Part shown: positions 25,889 through 35,876 of the stretch, one piece after another
Layout: every line of letters starts with the position of its first letter
Numbering within the stretch: position 1 is the stretch's first letter
Assembly: GCA_937982505.1 (NCBI GenBank)
Contig: CALJLV010000065.1
Span: forward strand, 30,195-94,194
Origin: an uncultured Desulfobacteraceae bacterium
GTDB lineage: Bacteria > Desulfobacterota > Desulfobacteria > Desulfobacterales > UBA2174
DNA length: 64,000 bases
Direction of reading: 5' to 3'
Translations under genes and position numbers: made by a program
The notes under the pieces: generated by a model
The model's input: only the letters and a program-made list of their open reading frames with translations
Told to the model about the DNA's origin: nothing
Databases searched by the model: none

Positions 25889-27558
25889 CCCCCTCGCCCA
25901 TGCGAACCTGCTCCGCCCTTTGCTGGATCCTCGTGGCCCTGAGCATCGGACTGGTGCTGCTCATGGGGGCCGTGCCCCCGGTGAGCCGGGACGCCCTCAA
26001 CCACCATCTGCTGGTGCCCAAGCGCTATCTGGCCGCCGGCGCCATCCATGAAATCCCCGAGGTGCCTTTCTCCTACTACCCGATGAACCTGGAGATGCTC
26101 TACCTCGGGGCCCTGTGGCTGGGCAGCGAGATCCTGCCCAAGTACATCCATTTCGCCTTTGCCCTCCTGACGGCTTTTTCACTGCACCGCTATCTCGTGC
26201 GCCGCCTGGAGGCGGCCTGGGCCGCCGTGGGCGTCTGTTTCTTTCTGACCCTGCCGGTGATCCTGCGCCTCTCGGTGACGGTCTACGTCGACCTGGGGCT
26301 GATCTTTTTTTCCTGGATGGCCCTGGTCCATTTCCTCTACTGGGTGGAAAAAGGATGGAATCGACGTGATTTCGTGATCTCGGCGGCCTGCTGCGGCCTG
26401 GCCCTGGGAGTCAAGTACAACGGCCTTGTCACCCTGCTGATCATGAGCGCCTGCGTCGCCCTGTCCTACGCCCGCCAGCAGGCCGCAAAACCCCGGGCGG
26501 GGGCCGCCGCCCTGGGGCTGGCCGGGCTTTATGCCGCCGTCAGCCTGCTCTGTTACGCGCCCTGGGGAATTCGTAACCTGATCTGGACCGGCAACCCGCT
26601 GCACCCGCTCTACGGCTCCCTGTTCAGGCTGCTCGGCGGTGCGGAAGGGACCTCCGGAGCGCTGGCGGCGGTCAGCGTCTACGGCCACAGCTTGAGCCAC
26701 TTCACCTACCGGGCCCTGATCCATGGGGAATCCGGATGGGAGATGATCCTGATTCCCCTGCGCATCTTCTTTCAGGGGGCTGACGATACACCCCGGTACT
26801 TCGACGGGGTCTTGCACCCCTTCCTGCTGCTGCTGCCCCTGGTGGCCCTCTTCGCCAGCCACGGGGCCGCCCCGCGGCAGCGACGGGAAACCGGTTTTCT
26901 GCTCTTCTTTGCGGTCCTGACCATCCTGATCGTCTTCGTGCAAACCGACATGCGCATCCGCTACGTGGCCCCGGCCGTTCCCGCCCTGGTGGTTCTCTCG
27001 GTCTTCGGCCTGCAATCGGCGCTGGCGGCGGCGGAGCGGCGCTGGCCGGCAGTGGCCTGGAAACCGGCCATCCTGCCCCTGGTGCTGGCCGGCCTCATGG
27101 CGCCCAACGTCATCTATGCCCGCCAGCTTTACGCCGCCATCGACCCAATCCCGTTTCTCACCGGCCGCACGGACCGCGCCACCTACATCGCCGCCCGCCG
27201 ACCGGAATTCGTGCTTCTGGACCATGCCAACCGCCACCTGGACGACCGGGCGCGGCTGCTGTCGCTGTTTCTCAGCGGGCGCCACTATTACTGCGACCGG
27301 CCTATCCGGGAAGCGCCCGGCATCTTGCTTCAGGCCATGCGCCAGGCCGCTTCGGACCGGGACGTAGCCGCCGCTCTGCGGTCCGCGGGATACACCCATC
27401 TGGTATTCAACGCCCCCTTGCTCAACCGCTGGCTCAACGACAACCTGGAAGCGGCCGGGCTTTCGCTGGCGGCCTCCTTCTTCTCCCGCTGGACCCGGCC
27501 GCTGCTGGAAAACCAGGGGTATGTGCTGGTGGCCGTAGAAACCCAGGCGGCGAACTGA
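25885..27558 (+). CDS. Polytopic glycosyltransferase-like membrane protein (GT-C / ArnT-like)
   Basis: About 557 residues with ten or more membrane helices and a C-terminal soluble tail. Near the N-terminus SRDALNHHLLVPKRYL carries the Asp in the first external loop typical of GT-C (family 39-like) enzymes that use polyprenyl-phosphate sugars. Later segments ..YAPWGIRNLIWTGNPLHPLYG.. are common in this superfamily. Acceptor and donor unknown. The GTG at 25885 overlaps the preceding stop; an ATG at 25900 is the alternative and neither has a Shine-Dalgarno. Confidence 0.7.
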   Translation: MTPSPMRTCSALCWILVALSIGLVLLMGAVPPVSRDALNHHLLVPKRYLAAGAIHEIPEVPFSYYPMNLEMLYLGALWLGSEILPKYIHFAFALLTAFSLHRYLVRRLEAAWAAVGVCFFLTLPVILRLSVTVYVDLGLIFFSWMALVHFLYWVEKGWNRRDFVISAACCGLALGVKYNGLVTLLIMSACVALSYARQQAAKPRAGAAALGLAGLYAAVSLLCYAPWGIRNLIWTGNPLHPLYGSLFRLLGGAEGTSGALAAVSVYGHSLSHFTYRALIHGESGWEMILIPLRIFFQGADDTPRYFDGVLHPFLLLLPLVALFASHGAAPRQRRETGFLLFFAVLTILIVFVQTDMRIRYVAPAVPALVVLSVFGLQSALAAAERRWPAVAWKPAILPLVLAGLMAPNVIYARQLYAAIDPIPFLTGRTDRATYIAARRPEFVLLDHANRHLDDRARLLSLFLSGRHYYCDRPIREAPGILLQAMRQAASDRDVAAALRSAGYTHLVFNAPLLNRWLNDNLEAAGLSLAASFFSRWTRPLLENQGYVLVAVETQAAN

Positions 27559-27576
27559 AAAGAGGACCCTTCGCGC

Positions 27577-28557
27577 ATGTCCCGGCGTCTGCATCGCATC
27601 GTGACCATCGGCGGCGGCAGCGGGCAATTCACCCTGCTCAACGGCCTGCGCACCGTCGGCGACCTGCGCATCACGGCGGTGGTGTCGATGGTGGACAGCG
27701 GCGGCTCCACGGGGCGGCTGCGCGACGAACTGGGCATCCTGCCCCCCGGGGACGTGCTCAAGTGCATCCTGGCCCTTTCACCCCATGCCGATTTCGCCCG
27801 CACGATCTTTCTCAAACGCTTCCAGGCCCACCGGCGCCTGCGCGGCCACAATGCCGGCAACATGCTCCTGACCATGCTGGGCCAGTACACCGGGAGCTTT
27901 CCCGCTGGAATCCGCGCCCTGTGCGAAATCCTCGACGTGCGCGGCCAGATCCTGCCGGTGACCATGGACCGGGCCACGCTGGTGGCCGAACTGAGCGACG
28001 GCACGCGCATCTATGGCGAAGCGGCCATCGACCTGCCCGCCGGGACGCGCCACCAGAAAATCCGCGACGTCTACCTGGTGCCCCACCACCACGCCGAGAT
28101 TTCGGTCCACCCGCCGGTGATCGAGGCCATCGTTAGAGCCCAGACCATCGTCATCGGGCCGGGGGATCTGTACACCAGCATCTTTCCCAACCTCATCGTC
28201 CCCGGCGTCTGCGAAGCGCTGCGCCAGGCCCCGGCCCGGCTGGTCTATACCCTGAACATCATGAACAAGTTCGGCGAAACCCACCAGTTTACCGGTCGCG
28301 ACTTCGTGCGGGTGCTCGAAGCCCGGCTCCAGCGGCGATTGGACGTGGTCATCTACAATACGCGCCGGCCGCCGCCCCAGATCCTGGCCCGCTATCGCCG
28401 GTACCGATCCGAGTTCGTGGGACTCGACCCCCTGGATCCTTTCTGGGGGCCCCGGCGCCTGGTGGGCGCCGACCTGCTGGACAGCGGCGGCGGCATCGTG
28501 CGCCACGACGACCAGAAGCTGGCGGCGCTGATCGAGGGGTTGATCCGGGAAGGATGA
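27577..28557 (+). CDS. yvcK: YvcK/CofD-like protein (gluconeogenesis factor family)
   Basis: 326 residues. The N-terminal nucleotide-binding motif is IVTIGGGSGQFTLLNGLR, followed by VVSMVDSGGSTGRLR and later IGPGDLYTSIFPNLIV, the signature of the CofD-like YvcK family. In Bacillus the homologue binds UDP-sugars and is needed on gluconeogenic carbon; here the role is inferred only by family. It follows the glycosyltransferase by 18 nt and is convergent with rarA. Confidence 0.88.
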   Translation: MSRRLHRIVTIGGGSGQFTLLNGLRTVGDLRITAVVSMVDSGGSTGRLRDELGILPPGDVLKCILALSPHADFARTIFLKRFQAHRRLRGHNAGNMLLTMLGQYTGSFPAGIRALCEILDVRGQILPVTMDRATLVAELSDGTRIYGEAAIDLPAGTRHQKIRDVYLVPHHHAEISVHPPVIEAIVRAQTIVIGPGDLYTSIFPNLIVPGVCEALRQAPARLVYTLNIMNKFGETHQFTGRDFVRVLEARLQRRLDVVIYNTRRPPPQILARYRRYRSEFVGLDPLDPFWGPRRLVGADLLDSGGGIVRHDDQKLAALIEGLIREG

Positions 28558-28651
28558 AAAGGAGTCGGGTTTGCAGGACGGTTATGCACCTCGGACCCGG
28601 CCGACAAGCCGGACAAGTCCGACCTGCCCCAGATAGAACCTTCCGCCGGCG

Positions 28652-30040
28652 CTAACCGTCTTTGGCCGCGGGCTTTTCCGGCTCCCCGGCCCCATCGCGC
28701 CGGGCTTCGGCCTTGACCCGCCCCCAGCGGGCCAGACGCTGGGCCACCGTCTTTTCGTAGCCTCTTTCGCTGGGCTGATAGAACCGTTTGCCGCCCAGTT
28801 CTTCGGGCAGATAGGTCTGGGGCGTGTAGGCTTCTTTATAGTCGTGGGCGTAGCGGTAGCCGCGGCCGTAGCCCAGCGCCTTCATCAGGCCGGTGGGAGC
28901 GTTGCGGATGTGCAGGGGCACGGGCAAGGTCCCGGTGGCGTGGATCGTTCCCTGCACCTCCCCGTAGGCGGTGTAGAGGCGGTTGCTCTTGGGCGCCGTG
29001 GCCAGATAGACGGCGGCCTGGACCAGGGCCAGTTCCCCCTCGGGGCTGCCCAGCAGGCGATAGGCTTCCAGCGCCGCCATGGCCTGGTTCAGGGCGAAGG
29101 GATCGGCCAGCCCCACGTCCTCCGAGGCAAAGCGGACCATGCGCCGCGCCACGTAGAGGGGATCCTCGCCGGCGGCCAGCATGCGGCCCAGCCAGTAGAG
29201 GGCCGCATCCGGATCGCTGCCGCGAAGACTCTTGTGCAGAGCTGAAATGAGGTTGAAGTGTTCCTCGCCGTGCTTGTCGTAGCGCAGGGCCTTGCGCTGC
29301 AGGGCCTGCTCCACGTGCGGCAGGTCGATGCGCTGGGGCCCGTCGCCGCTTGTGCCGTCCCCTGCTGCGGCCAGGGCGGCGGCGATTTCGAGGCTGTTGA
29401 GGGCGTGGCGCACGTCGCCCTGGGCGGCGGCAACCAGGTGGGCCAGGGCCTCGGGGGCCAGCGTGGGACGCCGCCGGCCCAGCCCGCGTTCGACATCGGC
29501 CAGGGCCCGCTCCAGGATCTCACCGATGGTCTCGGGCCCCAGGGCCTCCAGAACGATCACCCGGCAGCGGGACATGAGGGCCGGAATCACTTCGAAGGAG
29601 GGGTTCTCGGTGGTGGCCCCGATCAGGGTGATGAGACCGCTTTCCACGTGGTGCAGGAAGGCATCCTGCTGGGCCTTGTTGAAACGGTGGATCTCGTCCA
29701 CGAAAAGCACGGTGCGGCGCCGGTGAAACTGCCGCTGCTGGCGGGCCTCGTCGATCACTTCGCGAATCTGGCGCACCCCGGACAGTACGGCGGAAAACTG
29801 CATGAAATGGGCCCGCGTGGAGCGGGCCAGAAGGCGGGCCAGAGTGGTCTTGCCGCAGCCCGGCGGCCCCCAGAGGATCATGGAAAAGATCTGGTCCCGC
29901 GCTACGGCGTTGCCGATGAGGGTGCCGGGCCCCACCACCTTTTCATGACCCAGAAACTCGTCCAGGCTGCGGGGCCGCATCCGCTCGGCCAGGGGAATGG
30001 CCCCGGGGCCCTGGCTGGCCGCCTGTTCGAAAAGATCCAC
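28652..30040 (-). CDS. rarA: Replication-associated recombination protein A (MgsA/RarA)
   Basis: 462 residues. AAA+ ATPase: Walker [16 protein letters not shown], Walker [20 protein letters not shown], sensor [20 protein letters not shown], then the RarA-specific C-terminal tetramerisation domain (..[39 protein letters not shown]..). Acts at stalled replication forks with SSB. Encoded 81 nt downstream of der on the same strand. Confidence 0.95.
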   Translation of the reverse strand: MDLFEQAASQGPGAIPLAERMRPRSLDEFLGHEKVVGPGTLIGNAVARDQIFSMILWGPPGCGKTTLARLLARSTRAHFMQFSAVLSGVRQIREVIDEARQQRQFHRRRTVLFVDEIHRFNKAQQDAFLHHVESGLITLIGATTENPSFEVIPALMSRCRVIVLEALGPETIGEILERALADVERGLGRRRPTLAPEALAHLVAAAQGDVRHALNSLEIAAALAAAGDGTSGDGPQRIDLPHVEQALQRKALRYDKHGEEHFNLISALHKSLRGSDPDAALYWLGRMLAAGEDPLYVARRMVRFASEDVGLADPFALNQAMAALEAYRLLGSPEGELALVQAAVYLATAPKSNRLYTAYGEVQGTIHATGTLPVPLHIRNAPTGLMKALGYGRGYRYAHDYKEAYTPQTYLPEELGGKRFYQPSERGYEKTVAQRLARWGRVKAEARRDGAGEPEKPAAKDG

Positions 30041-30121
30041 CGGCGATGGTCTCCACCCGGGGAAGTGGCGCCCGACGGAAGTCGAGACTGGCCTGCGGCG
30101 GTGGCCCGGCCCCGCTTCCGG

Positions 30122-31477
30122 TCACCGCCCTTTTCTTGCCCGGGCGCCGAATTCGATCCGCCCGCTGCGCTGGCGGAAAATCAGCCGCAATGGAATCCGA
30201 TCCAGCCCCGAGGCTTGCCGGATCTGGTTGACCAGGTACCGCTGGTACGAGAAATGCACCGCCTCGGGATAGTTGACGAAGGCCACAAAGGTGGGCGGCC
30301 CGGTATCCACCTGGGTGGCGTAGTAAAACTTGAGCCGCTTGCCCTTGTGCAGCGGCGGGAGCGTGCGGGCAACGGCCTCCTCGAAGATCTTGTTCACCTG
30401 CCCGGTGCCCAGGCGCGTCCGGAACTGCCGGAAAACGTCGTCCGCCAGCGGAAAGATCCGGGGCACACGCTGGCCCGTATGGGCGGAAACGGTCACCATG
30501 GGAGCGAAGGACAAAAACTTGGCCGCGTCCCGCAGCCGAAGCTGCATACGGCGCACGGCCCCCGGATCCCGGGGGACCAGATCCCACTTGTTGACCACGA
30601 AGATGCACCCGCAGCCGCGGTCGGCGGCATAGCCGGCGATGCTCACGTCCTGGTCGGTGATCCCCTCGACCGCATCCAGGACCACCAGGGCCACGTCGCA
30701 GCGCTCCAGGCTGCGCAGGGCCTTGATGACCGAAAATTTCTCGATCTTGGCCGAGACCTTTCCCTTGCGCCGGATCCCGGCGGTGTCAACGAGCAGGTAG
30801 GTCCTGTCCCCGCGGACCAGGAACGTGTCGATGGCATCCCGGGTCGTGCCGGGCTCATCGCTGACCACCAGCCGTTCCTGGCCCAGGAGGCGGTTGATCA
30901 GGGAGGACTTGCCCACGTTGGGCCGGCCCACCACGGCAATGCGCACGGCATTGTCCTCCGGGCGGTCCGGAGCGGACGCGGCGGCGGGCAGGCGGGCCAC
31001 CAGGGCATCCAGGAAATCGTCGACGCCGTAGCGGTGCTCGGCCGACAGCGAATGCAGGACCTCCACCCCCAGGGCATAAAACTCGTAGAGCGCGGACTCC
31101 TGGGCTTCCCCGTCGATCTTGTTGACCGCGTAAAGCACCGGTCTGGTATGGTGGCGCAGCCGGGCCACCAATTCGCGGTCAAAGGGCGTCACTCCGCTGC
31201 GGCCGTCCAGGAGCACCACCACCAGATCCGCCTCGGCGATGGCCTGATCCACCTGGGTGCGGATCTGGGGCGCGAAGGCATCGGCATCACCCTCGACGAA
31301 GCCCCCGGTGTCGATCACCGTGAATTGCACCCCTTCCCAGCTGGCATCCTGGTAGAGGCGGTCCCGGGTAACCCCGGGAAAATCGTCCACCAGGGCATCC
31401 CGGGAACGCGTGATGCGGTTAAAGAGGGTCGACTTGCCCACGTTGGGCCGGCCCACGATGGCGACGATGGGTTTCAT
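30122..31477 (-). CDS. der: Ribosome biogenesis GTPase Der (EngA)
   Basis: 451 residues with two tandem GTPase domains, G1 motifs GRPNVGKST (about 9-17) and GRPNVGKSS (about 185-193), G3 DTGG and DTAG, G4 NKID and NKWD, and the C-terminal KH-like domain ending ..IPLRLIFRQRSGRIEFGARARKGR. Needed for 50S subunit maturation. No Shine-Dalgarno precedes the ATG and a promoter candidate lies only 9 nt upstream, suggesting a leaderless mRNA. Confidence 0.96.
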   Translation of the reverse strand: MKPIVAIVGRPNVGKSTLFNRITRSRDALVDDFPGVTRDRLYQDASWEGVQFTVIDTGGFVEGDADAFAPQIRTQVDQAIAEADLVVVLLDGRSGVTPFDRELVARLRHHTRPVLYAVNKIDGEAQESALYEFYALGVEVLHSLSAEHRYGVDDFLDALVARLPAAASAPDRPEDNAVRIAVVGRPNVGKSSLINRLLGQERLVVSDEPGTTRDAIDTFLVRGDRTYLLVDTAGIRRKGKVSAKIEKFSVIKALRSLERCDVALVVLDAVEGITDQDVSIAGYAADRGCGCIFVVNKWDLVPRDPGAVRRMQLRLRDAAKFLSFAPMVTVSAHTGQRVPRIFPLADDVFRQFRTRLGTGQVNKIFEEAVARTLPPLHKGKRLKFYYATQVDTGPPTFVAFVNYPEAVHFSYQRYLVNQIRQASGLDRIPLRLIFRQRSGRIEFGARARKGR

Positions 31478-31485
31478 GGTGGCCA

Positions 31486-31515
31486 GCTATACTTCGGGGG
31501 GGGGAAGGATGTCAA
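31486..31515 (-). promoter_or_regulatory. Putative der promoter (leaderless)
   Basis: On the minus strand TTGACA (31515-31510), an 18-nt C-rich spacer, TATAGC (31491-31486). Transcription would begin about at 31479, within 1-3 nt of the der ATG at 31477. Confidence 0.5.
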
Positions 31516-31625
31516 ATGGCGCTCCAGACTTGACGCCGAAGGGCCGAACCCGGTACTAGATCCTTCGATCCGGTGCGAGACCCCTTTTTCCCCATCGACG
31601 CTTTCCGAGTCATAAGGAGCCCACG

Positions 31626-32240
31626 ATGATTGCCCGCAAGCGCCTTTCCGCGTCTTCGGCCATCCTGGCGGCCGTTTGTCTCCTGGCCGCCTGCGCCAGC
31701 ACCGACTACCTGCCGGTGCGCTACCAGTTGCCGCCCGCCGCCGCAGATCTGAACGGCAAACAGGTGGTTCTGGAGGTGATCGACGCCCGGACCCGGGAAT
31801 CGATCTTCGATCCTTCCATGCAGGCCGATTTCCGGCATTTCACCGGCAATTTCGCCCTTCGGGTGGCCCGTGGCGACGAGCAGGGGATGATGGTGGGGGC
31901 CCTGGATCTGAAGGGCTTGTTCCGCGAAGCGATGGTCCAGCGGCTCAAGCAGGCCGGCGTCGCGGTGATCCCGGCGCCGGCCGGCGCGGCGCCGCTGATG
32001 ACCCTGACCCTGACGCGCTTCGACCTGCGCCAGGACAGTCTCAAATGGTACGCCGACATCGCCTACCAGGCCGAACTGAGCCGCATCGCCAGCCTCAAGG
32101 CCACCCAGAACATCAGCGGCACCGAAGAGCGCCTGCGGGTGCCGGGCAGCAAGAACCTCGAAAAAGTTTTGGGCGACGTTTTCACCACCCTCATCAACCG
32201 CCTGGACCTGAACCGGCTCTTTGCCTCGGCCCACGTCTGA
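31626..32240 (+). CDS. Lipoprotein (YajG-like)
   Basis: 204 residues. Signal peptide with lipobox (AVCLLAACAST, Cys near 22). The mature part, ..YLPVRYQLPPAAADLNGKQVVLEVIDARTR.. and a late ..LDLKGLFREAMVQRLKQAGV.., resembles outer-membrane YajG-type lipoproteins of about this length. Function unknown. Divergent from der, with a 148-nt gap; convergent with glpD. Confidence 0.7.
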   Translation: MIARKRLSASSAILAAVCLLAACASTDYLPVRYQLPPAAADLNGKQVVLEVIDARTRESIFDPSMQADFRHFTGNFALRVARGDEQGMMVGALDLKGLFREAMVQRLKQAGVAVIPAPAGAAPLMTLTLTRFDLRQDSLKWYADIAYQAELSRIASLKATQNISGTEERLRVPGSKNLEKVLGDVFTTLINRLDLNRLFASAHV

Positions 32241-32282
32241 GGCCAAACGGCGACCCGAAGCGCCCATGGCCCGGGGCGGTGC

Positions 32283-33872
32283 TCAGGGCCCGGCGGCCCC
32301 CCTGTCGCCGGCCCCATCCAGGAGATACCCCCGGGTCAGCTGGCGGTAGGCCGCCACCTGATCGGCCGCCCACGTCTCGTCACGCCCCAGTTCGGCCGCC
32401 ATGATCCGGGCCACGGCAGGCGCCATGGCCAGGCTGGCGCGGGCGTCGAGAAGCAGGGCCCGGGTCCGGCGGGCGAGCACATCCTCCACCGTGCGGGCCA
32501 TCTCCTCGCGCACGGCCCAGACCACCTCGGCTCGGGTGTAGGGCAGGTTGGGGTGCAGGGGCGAGGCCAGGGCCGGATCGGCGCGCATCATCTTTTTCAG
32601 ATGGACCGCATCGGATCCGTAGACGTGGAGCGGGTCGCTCCGGTCCACGTTCTTGAGCCAGGCATGGATCCGCAGCCGCCGGGTGACGCACTCGCGTTCG
32701 TTCAGGCCCGCCACCAGCATGGCCTGGTTGACCGTATCCTCGGCCATCTTGCGGTAGGTGGTCCATTTGCCGCCGGTGATGGTCACCAGCCCCGAGGGCG
32801 AGACCACCAGAAAATGGTCCCGGGAGATGGCGGCGGTGGACCGGGCCTGCCCCGATCCCACCAGGGGGCGCAGACCGGCGAAAACGCTGAGCACGTCGGC
32901 CCGCTGCGGGTCCTGGGTCAGGTAACGAGCCGCATGCTGGAGCACGAAATCCACCTCTTCGTCCAGGGCCACCGGCTCCAGGGCGGCTCCGGCCATGGGG
33001 GTGTCGGTGGTGCCCACCACCACCCGGTCGTGCCAGGGTACGGCGAACAGGACCCGGCCGTCCTCGGTCTGGGGCACCATGATGGCGCTCTCGCCCGGCA
33101 GGAACTTCTTGTCCAGCACCAGATGGATCCCCTGGCTGGGGGTAATCAGGGGACGGGCGCCCGGGTCGTCCAGAGCGATCAGGCCGTCGGCGAAAACCCC
33201 GGTGGCGTTGACCACCACCCGGGCGTTGATCTCGAAGGTCCGACCGCTTTCCAGGTCCCTGGCCGCCACCCCCTGAATCATGCCGCCGGACTTGAGCAGC
33301 GCCACCACCGGCAGGTAGTTGACGGGCACCCCGCCGTGGTCCACCACGGCCTGGGCCAGATTGACCGCCAGGCGCGAGTCGTCGAACTGGCCGTCGTAGT
33401 AGATCACTCCCCCGCGCAGCCCCTCGGGCTCCAAGGTCGGAATCCGTCGCAGGGTTTCTTCCCGCGTCAGCCACTTGGACGGCCCCAGCCCCAACCGACC
33501 CGCCAGCAGATCGTAGACCTTCATCCCGGCGCCGTAGAAAGGCCCGTCCCACCACTCGTAATTGGGCACCACGAAGGACTGGTGGCTCACCAGGTGGGGG
33601 GCGTTCTGGAGCATCAGGCCCCGCTCGTGGAGGGCCTCGATCACCAGTGCCACGTTGCCCTGGCGCAGGTAGCGCACCCCGCCGTGAACCAGCTTGGTGC
33701 TGCGGCTGGAAGTGCCCTTGGCGAAATCGTGCTGCTCGAGCAGCAAGGTGCGGTACCCGCGGCTGGCCGCGTCCAGAGCCACCCCCAGACCGGTGGCCCC
33801 GCCGCCCACCACGATCATGTCCCAGTAGCCGTCATGGGCCTCCAGGGCCCGGATCATCTCGTCGCGATCCAC
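32283..33872 (-). CDS. glpD: FAD-dependent glycerol-3-phosphate dehydrogenase
   Basis: 529 residues. N-terminal FAD-binding VVGGGATGLGVALDAASRG, then the family signature GTSSRSTKLVHGGVRYL, DAO fold, and a C-terminal DAO_C helical domain (..VWAVREEMARTVEDVLARRTRAL..). Peripheral membrane enzyme oxidising glycerol-3-phosphate to DHAP with quinone as acceptor. It lies 64 nt downstream of pgm on the same strand. Confidence 0.93.
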   Translation of the reverse strand: MDRDEMIRALEAHDGYWDMIVVGGGATGLGVALDAASRGYRTLLLEQHDFAKGTSSRSTKLVHGGVRYLRQGNVALVIEALHERGLMLQNAPHLVSHQSFVVPNYEWWDGPFYGAGMKVYDLLAGRLGLGPSKWLTREETLRRIPTLEPEGLRGGVIYYDGQFDDSRLAVNLAQAVVDHGGVPVNYLPVVALLKSGGMIQGVAARDLESGRTFEINARVVVNATGVFADGLIALDDPGARPLITPSQGIHLVLDKKFLPGESAIMVPQTEDGRVLFAVPWHDRVVVGTTDTPMAGAALEPVALDEEVDFVLQHAARYLTQDPQRADVLSVFAGLRPLVGSGQARSTAAISRDHFLVVSPSGLVTITGGKWTTYRKMAEDTVNQAMLVAGLNERECVTRRLRIHAWLKNVDRSDPLHVYGSDAVHLKKMMRADPALASPLHPNLPYTRAEVVWAVREEMARTVEDVLARRTRALLLDARASLAMAPAVARIMAAELGRDETWAADQVAAYRQLTRGYLLDGAGDRGAAGP

Positions 33873-33936
33873 CCCGTTCTCCTGATGGTTTCGGGTTTAA
33901 GGTTCAAGGGTTCAGGTTGTCGTTCCTGCCCGAAAT

Positions 33937-35589
33937 TCAAACCCCGGCGGCCCGGAAGGCCTCGCCCACCATGGTTCGGGCCTCGTCCTGGATCCGGTCC
34001 AGATGGGCCGCATCGATGAAGCTCTCGGCGTAGATTTTGTAGATGTCCTCGGTGCCCGAGGGCCGGGCCGCGAACCAGCCGTTGTCCGCCACCACCTTGA
34101 GCCCCCCGATGGGCGCCCCGTTGCCCGGGGCCCGGGTGTGAATGGCCCGAATCGGCTCGCCGGCCAGCTCCCGGGCCTGGATCGATTCCGCCGAAAGATC
34201 CTGGAACACCGCCCGCTGAGCCGCCGTGGCGGCAGCATCGATGCGCCGGTACACCGAACGGCCGAAGCGCGCCTCGAGATCGGCATACAGCTCGCTGGGG
34301 TCTTTTCCCGTGCGGGCCATGATTTCGGCGGCCAGCAGCCCCATGATGATTCCATCCTTGTCGGTGGTCCAGACCGTGCCGTCGCGGCGCAGGAAGGCCG
34401 CCCCGGCGCTCTCCTCGCCGCCGAAGCCCAGCCGCCCGCCCAAGAGCCCCTCCACGAACCACTTGAACCCCACCGGCACCTCCACCAGGGGACGGCCCAG
34501 ATCCGCGGCCACCCGATCGATCATGGAGGTGGATACCAGGGTCTTGCCCACGGCCGCCGCGGCGGGCCACCGCGGCCGGTGGGCGAAGAGGTAAAAGACG
34601 GCCACGGAAAGGAAATGGTTGGGGTTGAGCAGGCCCCCGGCACGGGTGACGATCCCGTGACGATCGGTGTCCGTGTCGTTGCCGAAGGCCAGGTCGAAGC
34701 GGTCCTTGAGTCCGATAAGCCGCTGCATGGCATGGGGCGAAGAGCAGTCCATGCGGATCTTGCCGTCCTTGTCCAGGGTCATGAAGCCGAAGGTGGGATC
34801 GACGCGCGCGTCAACCACCTCCAGCGACAACCCGTAGCGTTCGGCGACAGGCGCCCAGTAGGCCACCGCCGATCCGCCCAGGGGATCCACGGCCAGTTTC
34901 AGCCCGGACGAACGCACGGCCTCCAGGTCCACCACCTGGGCCAGATCGGCCACGTAGGGGGTGATGTAGTCATGGCGGTGGGTGGTATCGGCGGCCAGGG
35001 CCCGGGCCAGAGAGACGCGCCCCACCCGGTCCGCCCCGGCGGCCAGGATGGCGTTGGCCCGCCGCGCAATGGCCCCGGTGACGTCGGTGTCGGCCGGTCC
35101 CCCGTGGGGGGGATTGTACTTGAACCCCCCGTCCTCGGGCGGATTGTGGGACGGGGTGACCACGATCCCGTCGGCCAGACCCGAGGTCCGGCGGTGGTTG
35201 TGGGTCAAGATGGCGTGGGAGATCACCGGGGTGGGGGTATACCCCAGCCCTTCCTGGACCATTACGGTCGTCCCGTCGGCCGCCAGCACCTCTAGGGCCG
35301 TGGCCAGGGCCGGCTCGCTCAGGGCATGCGTGTCCATGCCCAGGAAAAGGGGCCCGTCGATCCCCGCCTGGCGGCGGTATTCGCAGATCGCCCGGGTGAT
35401 GGCCAGGATATGGGCTTCGTTGAAGCTGCCTTTCAGGGCGCTGCCGCGGTGCCCCGAGGTGCCGAAGGCAACCGGCTGGAGCGGATCGTCGGGATCGGGC
35501 CGTCGGGTGTAGTAGGCCGATACCAGCCGGGGGATGTTGGCCAGATCTTGGGGCCGGGCGGGCTGACCGGCCAGCGGGTGCAGCGCCAT
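33937..35589 (-). CDS. pgm: Phosphoglucomutase (alpha-D-glucose phosphate-specific)
   Basis: 550 residues, the size of the long bacterial Pgm. The catalytic phosphoserine is in [15 protein letters not shown]; the metal-binding loop is [11 protein letters not shown]; the sugar-binding GGEESAGA and the phosphate-binding [15 protein letters not shown] are all present. Interconverts glucose-1-P and glucose-6-P. AAGGAGG lies just upstream of the ATG at 35589. Confidence 0.96.
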   Translation of the reverse strand: MALHPLAGQPARPQDLANIPRLVSAYYTRRPDPDDPLQPVAFGTSGHRGSALKGSFNEAHILAITRAICEYRRQAGIDGPLFLGMDTHALSEPALATALEVLAADGTTVMVQEGLGYTPTPVISHAILTHNHRRTSGLADGIVVTPSHNPPEDGGFKYNPPHGGPADTDVTGAIARRANAILAAGADRVGRVSLARALAADTTHRHDYITPYVADLAQVVDLEAVRSSGLKLAVDPLGGSAVAYWAPVAERYGLSLEVVDARVDPTFGFMTLDKDGKIRMDCSSPHAMQRLIGLKDRFDLAFGNDTDTDRHGIVTRAGGLLNPNHFLSVAVFYLFAHRPRWPAAAAVGKTLVSTSMIDRVAADLGRPLVEVPVGFKWFVEGLLGGRLGFGGEESAGAAFLRRDGTVWTTDKDGIIMGLLAAEIMARTGKDPSELYADLEARFGRSVYRRIDAAATAAQRAVFQDLSAESIQARELAGEPIRAIHTRAPGNGAPIGGLKVVADNGWFAARPSGTEDIYKIYAESFIDAAHLDRIQDEARTMVGEAFRAAGV

Positions 35590-35818
35590 GAATCCTCCTT
35601 TTGGAAAAGGTTGCGCATTGCAAGGGCCGCCCAGGACCGCGGTGGGCGCCTTTTCCTTTTACCTTTTTCCATGGCTGAGATCCAGCCCGGACGAGAAACG
35701 GCGCCCCCATCGTCGAACTCGGTACCCGGCAGCGGCGTGGAGGTCCGGCCCGGGCCATGAACCCCCTTCACCGCCTCCATTGATCTCCATAAAAATTTCC
35801 GGGTGCAGCGATTTCGGG

Positions 35819-35847
35819 TTGACAAGTCTGGCCTGAGTTGGCATAAG
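35819..35847 (+). promoter_or_regulatory. Promoter of the iclR gene and glutaryl-CoA cluster
   Basis: TTGACA (35819-35824), 17-nt spacer, CATAAG (35842-35847). Predicted start near 35854, giving a leader of only about 23 nt before the ATG at 35877. Confidence 0.65.
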
Positions 35848-35857
35848 AAGCGCCATA

Positions 35858-35872
35858 CAAAACAACGTTTTG
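35858..35872 (+). promoter_or_regulatory. Palindromic operator candidate in front of iclR
   Basis: Perfect inverted repeat CAAAAC-AAC-GTTTTG, at about +4 to +18 of the predicted transcript and ending 4 nt before the start codon. Its AT-rich content contrasts with the surroundings. Position suits autorepression by the IclR protein; it also occupies the place where a Shine-Dalgarno would be. Confidence 0.5.
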
Positions 35873-35876
35873 CATA

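Noticed and set aside
29258..31615. 785-codon open frame on the plus strand over rarA and der
   Set aside because: Antisense shadow of two well-recognised genes.
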